Source of the DNA: CAYLPU01 sp964385635
GTDB taxonomy: Bacteria; Chloroflexota; Anaerolineae; B4-G1
Direction of reading: 5' to 3'
Length of the DNA stretch: 64,000 bases
Assembly: GCA_964385635.1 (NCBI GenBank)
Contig: CAYLPU010000012.1
Span: 1 to 64,000, forward strand
Positions within the stretch are counted from its first letter, which is position 1. Each line of letters opens with the position of its first letter. The translations under genes and the position numbers were made by a program. Of this stretch, positions 34,900-43,450 are shown one piece after another. The notes under the pieces were generated by a model that was not told the origin of the DNA, searched no databases, and saw only the letters and a program-made list of their open reading frames with translations.

Positions 34900-35715
34900 C
34901 TAACTCTTCCCCGACAGCGGGGGTTTTGGTGCTGCGCTGGGCCGGTGGCGATAGTAGAGCAACTCGCGTGGCAGGAAGAAATAGACGCATATCAGCCCGG
35001 CGATCACCCCGCCCAGATGGGCAAATGAATCCACAAAACTGTAGATGTGTCCAATCGCCTGGAATTCCTGTTCCAACCACCCGCTCAGGATGTCACGTGT
35101 CACGGTGTAGAGGATAAACACCCAGGCTGGAATACGCAATGGGATGGGGATGACCCCGAGAAGTATCAGCGTGAGGATACGCTGCCCGTGGTACAGAAAC
35201 AGGTAGGCGGCCACGACGCCCATAATCGCTCCACTGGCCCCCAGACCTGGTATCACCCCCTGGGTGAGGGGAAGTGCGGCCCGCCCCAACACGCTGCCCG
35301 TTCCTGACACGAACACGCACGCCAGGTAGAAGAGTCCGAACTTCGTGGGACCCAGTACGTCCTCCAGCCTTCGCCCGAAAAACCACAGGATGAACATATT
35401 GCCGACCAGGTGCGACCAACTGCCGTGCAAGAACGCGGCTGTGATCATGCTCAGCGATCCCAATCCTTCGCCGTTGAGAACGTCGGCCGGCACAAGCATC
35501 ATCTGCCACATCAGCCCACCCTGCGACCAGGCATCCTCTCCCAGCGGCAGCACGTAGTAGACGAGTACGTGAACGGCTGTGTTGAGCAAGACGAGGCCGA
35601 GGGTCATGTACGGGAAGGTTCGATAGGGCCCCCGGTAATCTTTGAGCGGAAGCAGGAAGACGAGGGACAGGAAGAAGTCAAGCACCAAGAGAAAGAACGC
35701 CCATGAGCCGATCAC
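34900..35715 (-). CDS. Rhomboid-family intramembrane serine protease
   Basis: A 271-residue membrane protease with about six or seven helices. The HGSWSHLVGNMFILWFFG block provides oxyanion residues. The nucleophile Ser is in GLGASGAIMG, and the catalytic His is in DSFAHLGGVIAG. GTG start 35715 is chosen because AAGGGGAC lies upstream; the reading frame continues beyond it into the preceding gene. It is 12 bases after the zinc-ribbon/TPR gene, so the two are probably one transcript. Substrate unknown. Confidence 0.9.
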   Translation of the reverse strand: MIGSWAFFLLVLDFFLSLVFLLPLKDYRGPYRTFPYMTLGLVLLNTAVHVLVYYVLPLGEDAWSQGGLMWQMMLVPADVLNGEGLGSLSMITAAFLHGSWSHLVGNMFILWFFGRRLEDVLGPTKFGLFYLACVFVSGTGSVLGRAALPLTQGVIPGLGASGAIMGVVAAYLFLYHGQRILTLILLGVIPIPLRIPAWVFILYTVTRDILSGWLEQEFQAIGHIYSFVDSFAHLGGVIAGLICVYFFLPRELLYYRHRPSAAPKPPLSGKS

Positions 35716-35726
35716 TGTCCGTCCCC

Positions 35727-37049
35727 TTATACTTTCAGCAAAATCAACCCAAGTGCGGCTGTCCACAGCACCAGTCCCGGAATGCCCACCAGAGCCTGCT
35801 GTTCAAGCCCCTTCACCCCTGCGGGTCCGAAGACTCTGCGCATCGCAGGGTTGCGGGGTACGTCGGTCGCACAGACCCACAGGTAAGCGCCTACGCTCGA
35901 CACCGCCAGCCCGCCCCACGCCGCGAGACTGATTCGCCAGGGTGACAAGCCCGCGTTGACCAGCGCCGCCAGTGCTGGAGTCAGCATCAATCCGCTCGTC
36001 CGGCGCAGTGTCTCCATCCATCCCTGCGCCTGGTGCTCGGGTGTAGAGGGGTGCAGTCTGCCCAACTTGCGATGCGCTTCCCGGCCGATCCGCGAACCGG
36101 GCGAGGTCAGTTGGCAGGCCCGCTCGTAGTGCTGGACCGCCTGTGGCCCTCGTTGCTGGCCGAGATACACGTCGCCCAGGAGCAGGTGGGCCTGCGCGTG
36201 CCCAGCCTCCAACCGGACGACTTTCTCCAGCAGTTTGCGGGCCTCCGTCGTCGCTCCATCCTCTTCGACGTGCAGTTGTGCCAATTCGAACAGAATCCCC
36301 GGGTCGTCACCGGCCCGCTCCGCCGCCAGTTCGTACATAACGCGCGCCTCGGCGTGCAGCGTGCGCCGGCGGTAGATCGCCCCCAGGCGGGCATAGAGGA
36401 CCGCGTTCCCGAGGTCATGCTCAATAGCCTGCTCGTAGGCGGCGATAGCCAGGTCGCTGTGGCCCAACTCCTCGTGCAATGCTGCCACGCCCCCCAGTAC
36501 CTGCGGGTCACCGGAAGCCTCCGCTTCAGCGCGAGCGGTGGCCTCTTGTGACAGCGCGTACTGGTGCTGCTTCAGATACGCTCTCGCCAGCGCGAGGTGG
36601 TAACGTGCTCCATCGCGGAAATCCCCCAGAAACTGCCCACACTCGAGGCACGAGGGCTCTCTCACGTCAACGTATTGCCCACAGGCAGGGCAGGCGACGA
36701 TGAGAGCCTGTCCGCAATGGGGGCACGTCGTCCCTGATGGCGGGATGGATGCCTGGCAGCGCGGACAGCGTTCCTGCGAGGTGGCGGGCGTGGAGGATTG
36801 TTGGTCAAGCCAGCGCAGGCCCTCCTGAGCGTAGCCATTGTCCGGGTTGATCGCCAGCACGTTCTCCAGACAGGCGCGCCGATACTTGAGTGACTCGACG
36901 ACCCCGCTTAACCACAACCAGGCCTGCTCATTTCGCTCGTCCAGTTCGGTGACCTGCAGCAGCGCCTGGCGCGCCTCCTGCGCTCGCCCCGCCTTGGCGG
37001 CGGCGATCCCGGCCTGCAGTAGTTCGGCTACCTGGGTAGAGTTGGACAT
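35727..37049 (-). CDS. TPR protein with zinc ribbons and C-terminal membrane helices
   Basis: A 440-residue protein. N-terminal TPR-like helices (residues 5-80) precede two zinc ribbons (CPRCQASIPPSGTTCPHCG and CPACGQYVDVREPSCLECG, 93-140). At least five further TPR units occupy about 150-330. The last 110 residues hold two or three transmembrane helices. It may be a scaffold linking the membrane to a protein complex. The unusual ribbon insertion between TPR blocks is notable. It faces away from rpmH, with about 190 bases between. Confidence 0.8.
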   Translation of the reverse strand: MSNSTQVAELLQAGIAAAKAGRAQEARQALLQVTELDERNEQAWLWLSGVVESLKYRRACLENVLAINPDNGYAQEGLRWLDQQSSTPATSQERCPRCQASIPPSGTTCPHCGQALIVACPACGQYVDVREPSCLECGQFLGDFRDGARYHLALARAYLKQHQYALSQEATARAEAEASGDPQVLGGVAALHEELGHSDLAIAAYEQAIEHDLGNAVLYARLGAIYRRRTLHAEARVMYELAAERAGDDPGILFELAQLHVEEDGATTEARKLLEKVVRLEAGHAQAHLLLGDVYLGQQRGPQAVQHYERACQLTSPGSRIGREAHRKLGRLHPSTPEHQAQGWMETLRRTSGLMLTPALAALVNAGLSPWRISLAAWGGLAVSSVGAYLWVCATDVPRNPAMRRVFGPAGVKGLEQQALVGIPGLVLWTAALGLILLKV

Positions 37050-37128
37050 CTGGCAATCTCCATCGTCAGATTATACGCATGCGTCTGGAACGTGCAAGTA
37101 AAACAACAAGTGTCTTTCGTGGCATGAT

Positions 37129-37157
37129 TTGACCACTTGTGCTGCTTAGGGTATAAT
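37129..37157 (+). promoter_or_regulatory. Near-consensus promoter of the rpmH cluster
   Basis: TTGACC (37129-37134), 17-base spacer, TATAAT (37152-37157). ACAAGTG at 37106-37112 and CACTTGT at 37134-37140 form a flanking inverted repeat. The remaining leader to 37243 contains two GCTAACCGC copies, one of which recurs near 40893. Confidence 0.75.
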
Positions 37158-37242
37158 GGGGCACTGTTGGCAATTGGCTTTTGGCGATTTATTGATCGTC
37201 AACTGCTAACCGCCAGTTGCTAACCGCTAATTGGGAGGATGA

Positions 37243-37443
37243 ATGCCGAAGCAGACGTATCAACCGAAAAAGCGCAAGCGTATGCGCACCCATGGCTTCC
37301 GCGCCCGTATGGCCACACCGGGCGGGAGGCGCGTGCTCAAGGCGCGGCGGCTGAAAGGCCGCCGGCGTCTGACTGTGGGTAGGGAGTGGGCCAAGAAGCT
37401 AAATTGGAAGGAAAGTTCGCAGCGTCCACGACGCCGGGCCTAG
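37243..37443 (+). CDS. rpmH: 50S ribosomal protein L34, extended
   Basis: The first 45 residues are standard L34 ([19 protein letters not shown]...GRRRLTV). A basic extension of about 20 residues ([20 protein letters not shown]) is added to the usual 44-46. The extension overlaps no other gene. GGGAGG lies before the ATG. It opens the cluster rpmH-rnpA-yidD-yidC-jag-parA-parB. Confidence 0.93.
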   Translation: MPKQTYQPKKRKRMRTHGFRARMATPGGRRVLKARRLKGRRRLTVGREWAKKLNWKESSQRPRRRA

Positions 37444-37469
37444 TGTCTCGACACGGCTCACCATTCACG

Positions 37470-37805
37470 ATGGAACGGCGGGTCCGACTGCGACGCACGA
37501 GCGACGTGCGACGGGTGTACGATGAAGGACGGTCGTGGGCACACCCTTTGTTGGTGCTGGTCGCGCAGCCCAACGGACTCGATTTCAGCCGCGTGGGGGT
37601 TACGGCCAGCCGGCGCGTGGGGAGCGCAGTGGCTCGTAACCGGGCCAAGCGCCTCCTGCGCGAAGCGGCACGCCACCTCTATCCCCAGTTCGAGGGTGGG
37701 TGGGACATGATGCTGATCGCACGTACACAGATTCTCAAGACGAAGGAGCCGCAGGTCGAAGAGGCATTGGCGTCGCTGCTGAGACGTGCTGGACTGAGCG
37801 CATAG
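37470..37805 (+). CDS. rnpA: Ribonuclease P protein component
   Basis: A 111-residue RnpA, protein subunit of tRNA 5'-end processing. MERRVRLRRTSDVRRVYDEG is the start; VGVTASRRVGSAVARNRAKRLLREAAR is the RNR motif that binds RNA. The ATG at 37470 (26 bases after the rpmH stop) is chosen because this is where homology starts; longer in-frame upstream starts overlap rpmH. The following yidD is 21 bases away. Confidence 0.94.
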   Translation: MERRVRLRRTSDVRRVYDEGRSWAHPLLVLVAQPNGLDFSRVGVTASRRVGSAVARNRAKRLLREAARHLYPQFEGGWDMMLIARTQILKTKEPQVEEALASLLRRAGLSA

Positions 37806-37826
37806 AATGAGTGCATACGAGAGAAT

Positions 37827-38054
37827 ATGAAACCTGTTCTGCTAGGTATAATTCGCCTCTATCAAATGTCCCTCTCGCGCATGCTCCCTCCCACCTGCCG
37901 TTTTGTTCCTTCCTGTTCCCAGTATGGTTATGAGGCCATCGCCCGCTACGGGGTCTGGAGCGGTGGCTGGCTGGCCGTCAAGCGAGTGGCCCGCTGCCAC
38001 CCGTTCAACCCAGGTGGCTATGACCCCATCCCTAATCTGGAGGAGGATAAGTAA
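37827..38054 (+). CDS. yidD: Membrane protein insertion efficiency factor YidD
   Basis: A 75-residue YidD with the diagnostic PPTCRFVPSCSQYGYEAI and HPFNPGGYDPIP. It helps insertion of membrane proteins together with YidC. The position between rnpA and yidC is canonical, although a lipoprotein gene here separates it from yidC. Confidence 0.94.
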   Translation: MKPVLLGIIRLYQMSLSRMLPPTCRFVPSCSQYGYEAIARYGVWSGGWLAVKRVARCHPFNPGGYDPIPNLEEDK

Positions 38055-39188
38055 TTGAACCAATCTTGGATGTGGCGTTGGTCCACTGCGCTGATGGTGT
38101 TGACAGCACTACTTTTAGGCGTGAGCGGCTGCTCGGGTGGAGCCGCGCGGCCCATGAGTTGGACAGGACTGACCGTCGTGGGGGAGAGGCTATACGTGGC
38201 CGACATAGAGCAGGCACGGGCGCTGGATGTGGCAGACGGTGAGTCTCTGTGGGCTTTCCCCAAGAATCCGGAGGAGGACAACAACGGAGTTTTTTATGTT
38301 GCCCCGGCGGTGGACGAGGAACACATAATCACAGCCTCGCAGATACCCGGTGGAGGTTTCTTCAGTCAGCCCAGAAACATTGTTTGGGCGCTGGACCGCG
38401 AGGCTGGTTATGAATTGTGGCGCTTCGACGGCGCTGCTGGTCAATACGTCGAAGGCGGGGCCCTGAGTGGCGACCTCTTCGTCATCGGCAACAGCGACGG
38501 CAACGTCTACGCGTTGGACGTGGAGAGCGGCGCGCTCAGATGGGTTTTCGAGACAGGGCATCGCGTGTGGGCCACCCCGCTCATCGTGTCGGATGTGGTC
38601 TACATCGGTTCAATGGACCGCCACCTTTACGCTCTGCGCCTGTCCGATGGTCAGGTGGTCTGGGATTTTCACGCCGAGGGAGCCTTTGCCAGCATGCCAG
38701 CATTGCTGGATGACACACTCTACGCCGGCACTTTCGACGACAGGCTCTACGCGATAGATGCGCATACGGGGACCGAACGCTGGCGCTTCGCAGGTGAGAA
38801 TTGGTTCTGGGGCGGGCCAGTCGTCTACGGCGACACCATCTACGCGGCTGATGTGAATGGGAACGTCTACGCCGTGGAGGCCGAGACCGGCGAGCAGGTC
38901 TGGCACCGGCCGCTTAATGTGCCGGTGCGGGCAGGTCCGACGCTGACCGAGGATGGAAGCAGGTTGTTCGTCGGCAGTGAGAATGGCACCCTGTATGCAC
39001 TAGACACCAGCGATGGTTTTGTGATCTGGTCGAGGGAGAACGAGGGACAGATGCTTTCGACGCCGGTGGTGCACAGGGCGATGGTGTACGGAATGTTGAT
39101 CCAGGGGTCTCATCGGATACTGGCACTGCACGTGGATAATGGGCGCGAAATGTGGGTCTATCCGCGCGTGGTTGAGGAACAAGAATAG
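38055..39188 (+). CDS. PQQ-like beta-propeller lipoprotein (BamB-like)
   Basis: A 377-residue secreted lipoprotein. Signal and lipobox LGVSGC (Cys about 26) are followed by about seven repeats resembling YALDVESGALRWVFETG (beta-propeller blades with the Trp dock). TTG start directly after the yidD stop, with GGAGG upstream. BamB-type propellers assist outer-membrane assembly in other phyla. Its insertion between yidD and yidC is unusual and suggests a role in envelope biogenesis; this is inference. No other Bam gene is present. Confidence 0.85.
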   Translation: MNQSWMWRWSTALMVLTALLLGVSGCSGGAARPMSWTGLTVVGERLYVADIEQARALDVADGESLWAFPKNPEEDNNGVFYVAPAVDEEHIITASQIPGGGFFSQPRNIVWALDREAGYELWRFDGAAGQYVEGGALSGDLFVIGNSDGNVYALDVESGALRWVFETGHRVWATPLIVSDVVYIGSMDRHLYALRLSDGQVVWDFHAEGAFASMPALLDDTLYAGTFDDRLYAIDAHTGTERWRFAGENWFWGGPVVYGDTIYAADVNGNVYAVEAETGEQVWHRPLNVPVRAGPTLTEDGSRLFVGSENGTLYALDTSDGFVIWSRENEGQMLSTPVVHRAMVYGMLIQGSHRILALHVDNGREMWVYPRVVEEQE

Positions 39189-39212
39189 GAAAGAAATAAG
39201 AAAGGTCAGACT

Positions 39213-39983
39213 GTGTTCAGTTTTATCGCTTATCCGTTAGCCAATTTACTGCTGCTCTTTTACAACTTCCTGGGGCATCAGACTGTCGCAGCCATTGCTG
39301 TGCTGACTATCTTGATCCGGTTGCTCATCCTGCCGCTGACGTTGGGACAGCAGCGGTCGGCGCGCAAGATGCAGGAACTCCAGCCGGAGGTCGAGAAGTT
39401 AAAGAAGAAGTACGGCAAGGACAAGGAGCGGCTGTCGCAGGAACAGATGAAGTTGTGGAAAGAAGCGGGCATCAACCCGGCGGGTGGGTGCCTGCCTATG
39501 CTGATCCAGTTGCCGATCATGATCGGCCTTTACCAGGCGATCATGTACTGCGTGCCCTCGACTCCCTTGCAACTGTTTCAGTTCTCTCAGCACATCTACA
39601 AGTGGCTGCCTGGCGTCGTAGGACTCGTGCCGCTGCAGAGCACTTTCCTGGGGATGGACCTGGGCCAACCTCCCAGCATAATTCAGTGGTGGTCGTACGC
39701 TCTGCCCGCCCTGGTCCTCGCCACGACCTGGTTACAGCAAAAACTGCTTGCCCCGCCCACTGCCAGCGGTGACCAATCGCAGACGGGGATGATGAACCAG
39801 CAGATGCAGATTATGATGCCGTTGATGTTCGGCATCATCGCCCTCCAGTACGCGACGGGGCTCTCCATCTACTTCATCATCTCCAACCTGATTGGGATGG
39901 CTCAGTTTTACTTCATCCGGAAAGACCGGGACAGTGAGGGAGCCAAGAGCAGCGATCAGGCTCGGCTAAAACAGCGGAAGTGA
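39213..39983 (+). CDS. yidC: Membrane protein insertase YidC/Oxa1
   Basis: A 256-residue short-form YidC. Five hydrophobic segments are visible. The conserved Arg in LTILIRLLILPL supplies the hydrophilic groove; the cytoplasmic loop is QRSARKMQELQPEVEKLKKKYG; NPAGGCLPMLIQLPIMIGLYQAI is the family block. The large periplasmic P1 domain of Gram-negative YidC is missing, as in Gram-positives and Chloroflexota. GTG start 39213. Confidence 0.94.
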   Translation: MFSFIAYPLANLLLLFYNFLGHQTVAAIAVLTILIRLLILPLTLGQQRSARKMQELQPEVEKLKKKYGKDKERLSQEQMKLWKEAGINPAGGCLPMLIQLPIMIGLYQAIMYCVPSTPLQLFQFSQHIYKWLPGVVGLVPLQSTFLGMDLGQPPSIIQWWSYALPALVLATTWLQQKLLAPPTASGDQSQTGMMNQQMQIMMPLMFGIIALQYATGLSIYFIISNLIGMAQFYFIRKDRDSEGAKSSDQARLKQRK

Positions 39984-40023
39984 TAGTCGGCTCGCGTGAG
40001 CGTTTGTTTGAGGGCATTGGGGC

Positions 40024-40068
40024 AGAAGCCGCGCTTTGCTCCGGCTGGATCTGGCGATCCAGCCGCTT
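40024..40068. repeat. Dispersed hairpin repeat, copy 1
   Basis: AGCCGCGCTTTGCTCC followed by GGCTGGATC, loop TGGC, GATCCAGCC. Copy 2 is at 46666-46708 with the loop read as GCCA, its reverse complement. It lies in the 109-base gap between yidC and jag. Confidence 0.75.
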
Positions 40069-40093
40069 TACATGGATTTGAGGATTATGGCAG

Positions 40094-40834
40094 ATGACAG
40101 AAATAGAACGGACAATCGAGGCAATCGGAGCAAACGTCGAAGCCGCTATTTCTACGGGCTTGGCACGTCTCGGGATTGATCGGGACGCAGTAGAGATCGA
40201 AGTGCTGGACAAGGGTAGCCGGGGCATGTTGGGGTTGGGGGCGCGCGAGGCCCGCGTGCGACTGACACCCAGGTTGAAGGCCAGGCCACGTCCGGCCCCT
40301 GCGGTGTTGGCCGAGCCAGTTGCCCCGCCCGCGGCCGAGCCCGTCGCGCCAGCCGTGGCGGGGAAGGACGAGGCCCATGTGGCTCAGGGGGTGCTGCTGG
40401 AACTGCTGGAACTGCTGGGTATAGACAAAGCCCAGGTTGACGTGCGACGAGCCGAACCTGCCCCAGGCGAGGAAGAATCGCCTCTGGTACTCGAAGTACA
40501 AGGCCAGGACACCAATGTACTGATAGGCCACCGTGGGAAGACGATGGCTGCGTTGCAGCACATCACCCGGCTAATCGTTGGGCGGGAGATGGCAGGTCGG
40601 GTGCGGTTGGTGGTGGACGTGGAGGGTTTCAAGGCACGTCGGGAAAAATCGCTGCGCCGCCTGGCGCAACGTGTGGCGGAGCAGGCGATACGTACCGACC
40701 GCACGGTGACGCTGGAGCCCATGCCACCCCACGAGCGCCGTATCATCCACGTGGCGTTGCGCGATCATCCCCGCGCGACCACCCAGAGCATCGGCGAGGG
40801 GGACCGGCGCAAGGTCACCATCATCCCACGGTAA
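40094..40834 (+). CDS. jag: RNA-binding protein Jag/KhpB
   Basis: A 246-residue RNA-binding protein. The Jag N-domain (1-55) has KGSRGMLGLG. A Pro/Ala linker (60-90) follows. The KH domain has the GHRGKTMAAL GXXG loop (about 142), and the R3H domain contains RRIIHVALRDHP. KhpB with KhpA regulates cell division and sRNA in Gram-positives. The position after yidC is standard. Confidence 0.92.
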   Translation: MTEIERTIEAIGANVEAAISTGLARLGIDRDAVEIEVLDKGSRGMLGLGAREARVRLTPRLKARPRPAPAVLAEPVAPPAAEPVAPAVAGKDEAHVAQGVLLELLELLGIDKAQVDVRRAEPAPGEEESPLVLEVQGQDTNVLIGHRGKTMAALQHITRLIVGREMAGRVRLVVDVEGFKARREKSLRRLAQRVAEQAIRTDRTVTLEPMPPHERRIIHVALRDHPRATTQSIGEGDRRKVTIIPR

Positions 40835-40910
40835 TAACTGGTATTGGTTCTAAGTCGTTGGCCGCCCTATTACGTATAGGCTGCCGGCTACCTGCTAACC
40901 GCTGACTGCT

Positions 40911-41744
40911 ATGATTAAACTAGACTACCTGGTCATCGGCCATGTGACCCGTGACCTGGTAGATGGCGTCTTCACGATTGGCGGTACGGTCTCGTATGCT
41001 GCCCGCACTGCGCGTGCGTTGGACTGTCGTGTTGGCGTCGTCACCAGCGCTGACCCCGGTCTCAATCTGAGCAAGATATTGGACGGCATAACGGTCACCT
41101 GCTTTCCCGCCGCTACGACGACCACATTCAAGAACATATACACCTCCAATGGTCGGCGCCAGGTGCTGCGCGGCGTCGCGGAGACGCTGGTACCAACGAT
41201 GGTGCCACCGGACTGGCAGACGGCCATCGTCCATCTGGGGCCAGTGGCCCAGGAGTGCGACCCGGAGTTAGTCACCGGATTTGGAGACGCCTTTGTGGGT
41301 TTGACACCCCAGGGGTGGATGCGGCGCTGGGATCAGGCCGGGCACGTGAGCTGCTGTCAATGGGAAGAGGCAGAACCATTGCTCGCCCGCGCCGATGCCG
41401 TGGTGTTGAGTGATAAGGACATAGAGAACGATGAGACGCTGGTGGCCCAGTATGCTGCCCAGACGCGGCTTCTGGTTGTGACCCAGGGGGCGGCGGGCTG
41501 CACCGTGTACACAGCTGGGCGGGCCCGCCACTTTCCAGCCCCGCCTGTGCACGAGGTAGGCCCTACCGGTGCGGGCGACGTCTTCGCGGCGGCTTTCTTC
41601 GTGTGGCTGCAGCGCCAGGGCGACCCCTGGATAGCCGCGCGCTTCGCCAATTGCATCGCCGCCGGTTCGGTGACACGGACGGGGTTGTCCAGCACACCCA
41701 GCCTGGAGGAAGTCGCCCACTGCCAGTGGGCACTGGAAGGATAG
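40911..41744 (+). CDS. PfkB-family carbohydrate/nucleoside kinase
   Basis: A 277-residue ribokinase-like protein. The N-terminal GGTVSYAARTARAL substrate loop and the C-terminal GPTGAGDVFAAAFF (anion hole and catalytic Asp) are clear. The small lid is reduced. Substrate not identifiable. It is inserted between jag and parA, 10 bases before parA. The upstream 77-base gap contains a GCTAACCGC copy also seen before rpmH. Confidence 0.88.
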   Translation: MIKLDYLVIGHVTRDLVDGVFTIGGTVSYAARTARALDCRVGVVTSADPGLNLSKILDGITVTCFPAATTTTFKNIYTSNGRRQVLRGVAETLVPTMVPPDWQTAIVHLGPVAQECDPELVTGFGDAFVGLTPQGWMRRWDQAGHVSCCQWEEAEPLLARADAVVLSDKDIENDETLVAQYAAQTRLLVVTQGAAGCTVYTAGRARHFPAPPVHEVGPTGAGDVFAAAFFVWLQRQGDPWIAARFANCIAAGSVTRTGLSSTPSLEEVAHCQWALEG

Positions 41745-41754
41745 ATAGGCCAGT

Positions 41755-42564
41755 ATGCCGATCATCTACGCACTGGCGAATCAGAAAGGCGGGGTCGGCA
41801 AGACCACCACGGCGGTCAATGTGGGGGCCTACCTCGCAAGTTGGGGCCAGCGTGTCCTGCTGGTGGATATTGACCCGCAGGCCAACGCCACTTCCTCTCT
41901 GGGGATAGATAAGTACACCGTGCCGCTCTCTACCTACGACTTGCTGGTGCGCGAGGTCCCGTTGGCCCGTGTTGCACGACTCACCAACCAGGTGCGGCTT
42001 GATCTGGTGCCGGCCTCGCCATCTCTGGCTGGTGCAACGGTGGAACTGATCAGCCTGCCGCAGCGGGAGCATCGTCTACGCCAGGCCTTGGCAGGGCTGG
42101 ACGAGGACGAGAGATCAGATGGGCGGTATGATTATGTGCTGATTGACTGTCCACCCAGCCTGGGTATTCTGACGGTGAACGGGCTGACGTCTGCCACCAA
42201 CGGGGTGATCATCCCCGTGCAATGTGAGTACCTGGCGCTGGAGGGCCTCTCACAACTGGCGCGCACGATCGAGTTAGTGCGCCGCGCCCTCAACCCGGGT
42301 TCGCGACTGCGGGGGCTGGTGATGACAATGTACGACGCCCGCACCACCCTATCGCGTCAAGTTGTCGAACAAGTGCGGCAATATTTCCCCGGGCGGGTCT
42401 TTGACACGATCATCCCACGTAGTGTGCGTCTGAGCGAGGCTCCTAGTTACAGTGAGCCCATCATATCCTACGCACCCCGTTCGACGGGGGCGCTGGCCTA
42501 CGCGGCACTGACGCGGGAGTTGCTATTGGGCGATGACAGAGGTGAGAGCGATGGCACCACGTAA
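41755..42564 (+). CDS. parA: Chromosome partitioning ATPase ParA/Soj
   Basis: A 269-residue Walker-type ATPase. The deviant Walker A is KGGVGKTTTAVN (about 11-22), followed by DIDPQANATSSLG and the DYVLIDCPPSLG Walker B. It works with ParB on origin segregation and DnaA control. The stop overlaps the parB start region by 14 bases. Confidence 0.96.
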   Translation: MPIIYALANQKGGVGKTTTAVNVGAYLASWGQRVLLVDIDPQANATSSLGIDKYTVPLSTYDLLVREVPLARVARLTNQVRLDLVPASPSLAGATVELISLPQREHRLRQALAGLDEDERSDGRYDYVLIDCPPSLGILTVNGLTSATNGVIIPVQCEYLALEGLSQLARTIELVRRALNPGSRLRGLVMTMYDARTTLSRQVVEQVRQYFPGRVFDTIIPRSVRLSEAPSYSEPIISYAPRSTGALAYAALTRELLLGDDRGESDGTT

Positions 42565-43414
42565 AAGAGGGCTAGGCAGAGGACTGGAAGCGCTGATCCC
42601 TGTCGCTGAGGAACAGATGGCCGCAGCGGGCGTGGTTGAGGTACCACTCGTCTCTATCACGCCCAACCCTCACCAGCCGCGCACGCCGATTCGCGATCAA
42701 GACCTGGTGGAACTGGCCGCCTCCATAGAAGAACATGGGGTCATCCAGCCGCTCATCGTCACCAGAGCGCCCGACGGGTATCAACTGATCGCCGGCGAGC
42801 GCCGCTGGCGCGCGGCGCGACTGGCCGGGTTGTCCACGGTCCCCGTTATAGTGAAGGACGTGGCCCCGCGCGAGATGCTGGAACTGGCGTTGGTAGAGAA
42901 CCTCCAGCGGTCTGACCTGAACGCGTTGGAGGAGGCCAGAGCCTACCACCAGTTGATCGAGGAGTTTGGGTTGACGCAGGAACAGGTGGCGCGGCGGGTG
43001 GGGAAAAGCCGTGTGACCGTCTCCAACACACTGCGGCTGTTGAAAGCGACCCGCCCTGTGCAGGAAGCGCTACTGGCGGGAAGGATCAGCGAGGGCCACG
43101 CCCGGACGCTTCTGGGCCTGGAACGGACCGAGACACAGGAGGCCGCGCTCAAGACGGTCCTGAAGCAGGGGCTAAACGTGCGCCAGACGGAGAAGTTGGT
43201 ACGGCGATTGCTCGGTCGGTGGGAGGAGCGGCAGCCCGCGCGTGAACCCTCGCCGGAGACGCGGGCGCTGGAGGCCCGCTTCCGCGAGACGCTGGGTACG
43301 AAAGTAAGCCTGACACGCAGCGGCGAGGGAGGCCGCATCGTGATTTACTTCTACTCTGAAGAGGAATTGGATGCACTCTACGAGCGCGTCATCGGTGACA
43401 CCGCGCCTCTCTAA
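42551..43414 (+). CDS. parB: Chromosome partitioning protein ParB/Spo0J
   Basis: A 287-residue CTP-dependent clamp. LGRGLEALIP at the N-terminus binds ParA. The CTPase/ParB fold has NPHQPRTPI and GYQLIAGERRWRAARLAGL; the helix-turn-helix VARRVGKSRVTVSNTLRLL binds parS. ATG 42551 is chosen as MAPRKRGLGRGLEALIP is the conserved start. No parS-like palindrome was found in this window. Confidence 0.95.
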   Translation: MAPRKRGLGRGLEALIPVAEEQMAAAGVVEVPLVSITPNPHQPRTPIRDQDLVELAASIEEHGVIQPLIVTRAPDGYQLIAGERRWRAARLAGLSTVPVIVKDVAPREMLELALVENLQRSDLNALEEARAYHQLIEEFGLTQEQVARRVGKSRVTVSNTLRLLKATRPVQEALLAGRISEGHARTLLGLERTETQEAALKTVLKQGLNVRQTEKLVRRLLGRWEERQPAREPSPETRALEARFRETLGTKVSLTRSGEGGRIVIYFYSEEELDALYERVIGDTAPL

Positions 43415-43450
43415 GGCTCTTACACGATGCCAGATCTTGAAATCATCCAC

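Noticed and set aside
37050..37242. oriC next to rpmH
   Set aside because: No cluster of TTATCCACA-type boxes or AT-rich unwinding region; only isolated near-matches inside genes (about 29047, 31315).
41755..43414. parS site near parAB
   Set aside because: No TGTTNCACGTGNAACA-like palindrome was seen here or elsewhere in the window.
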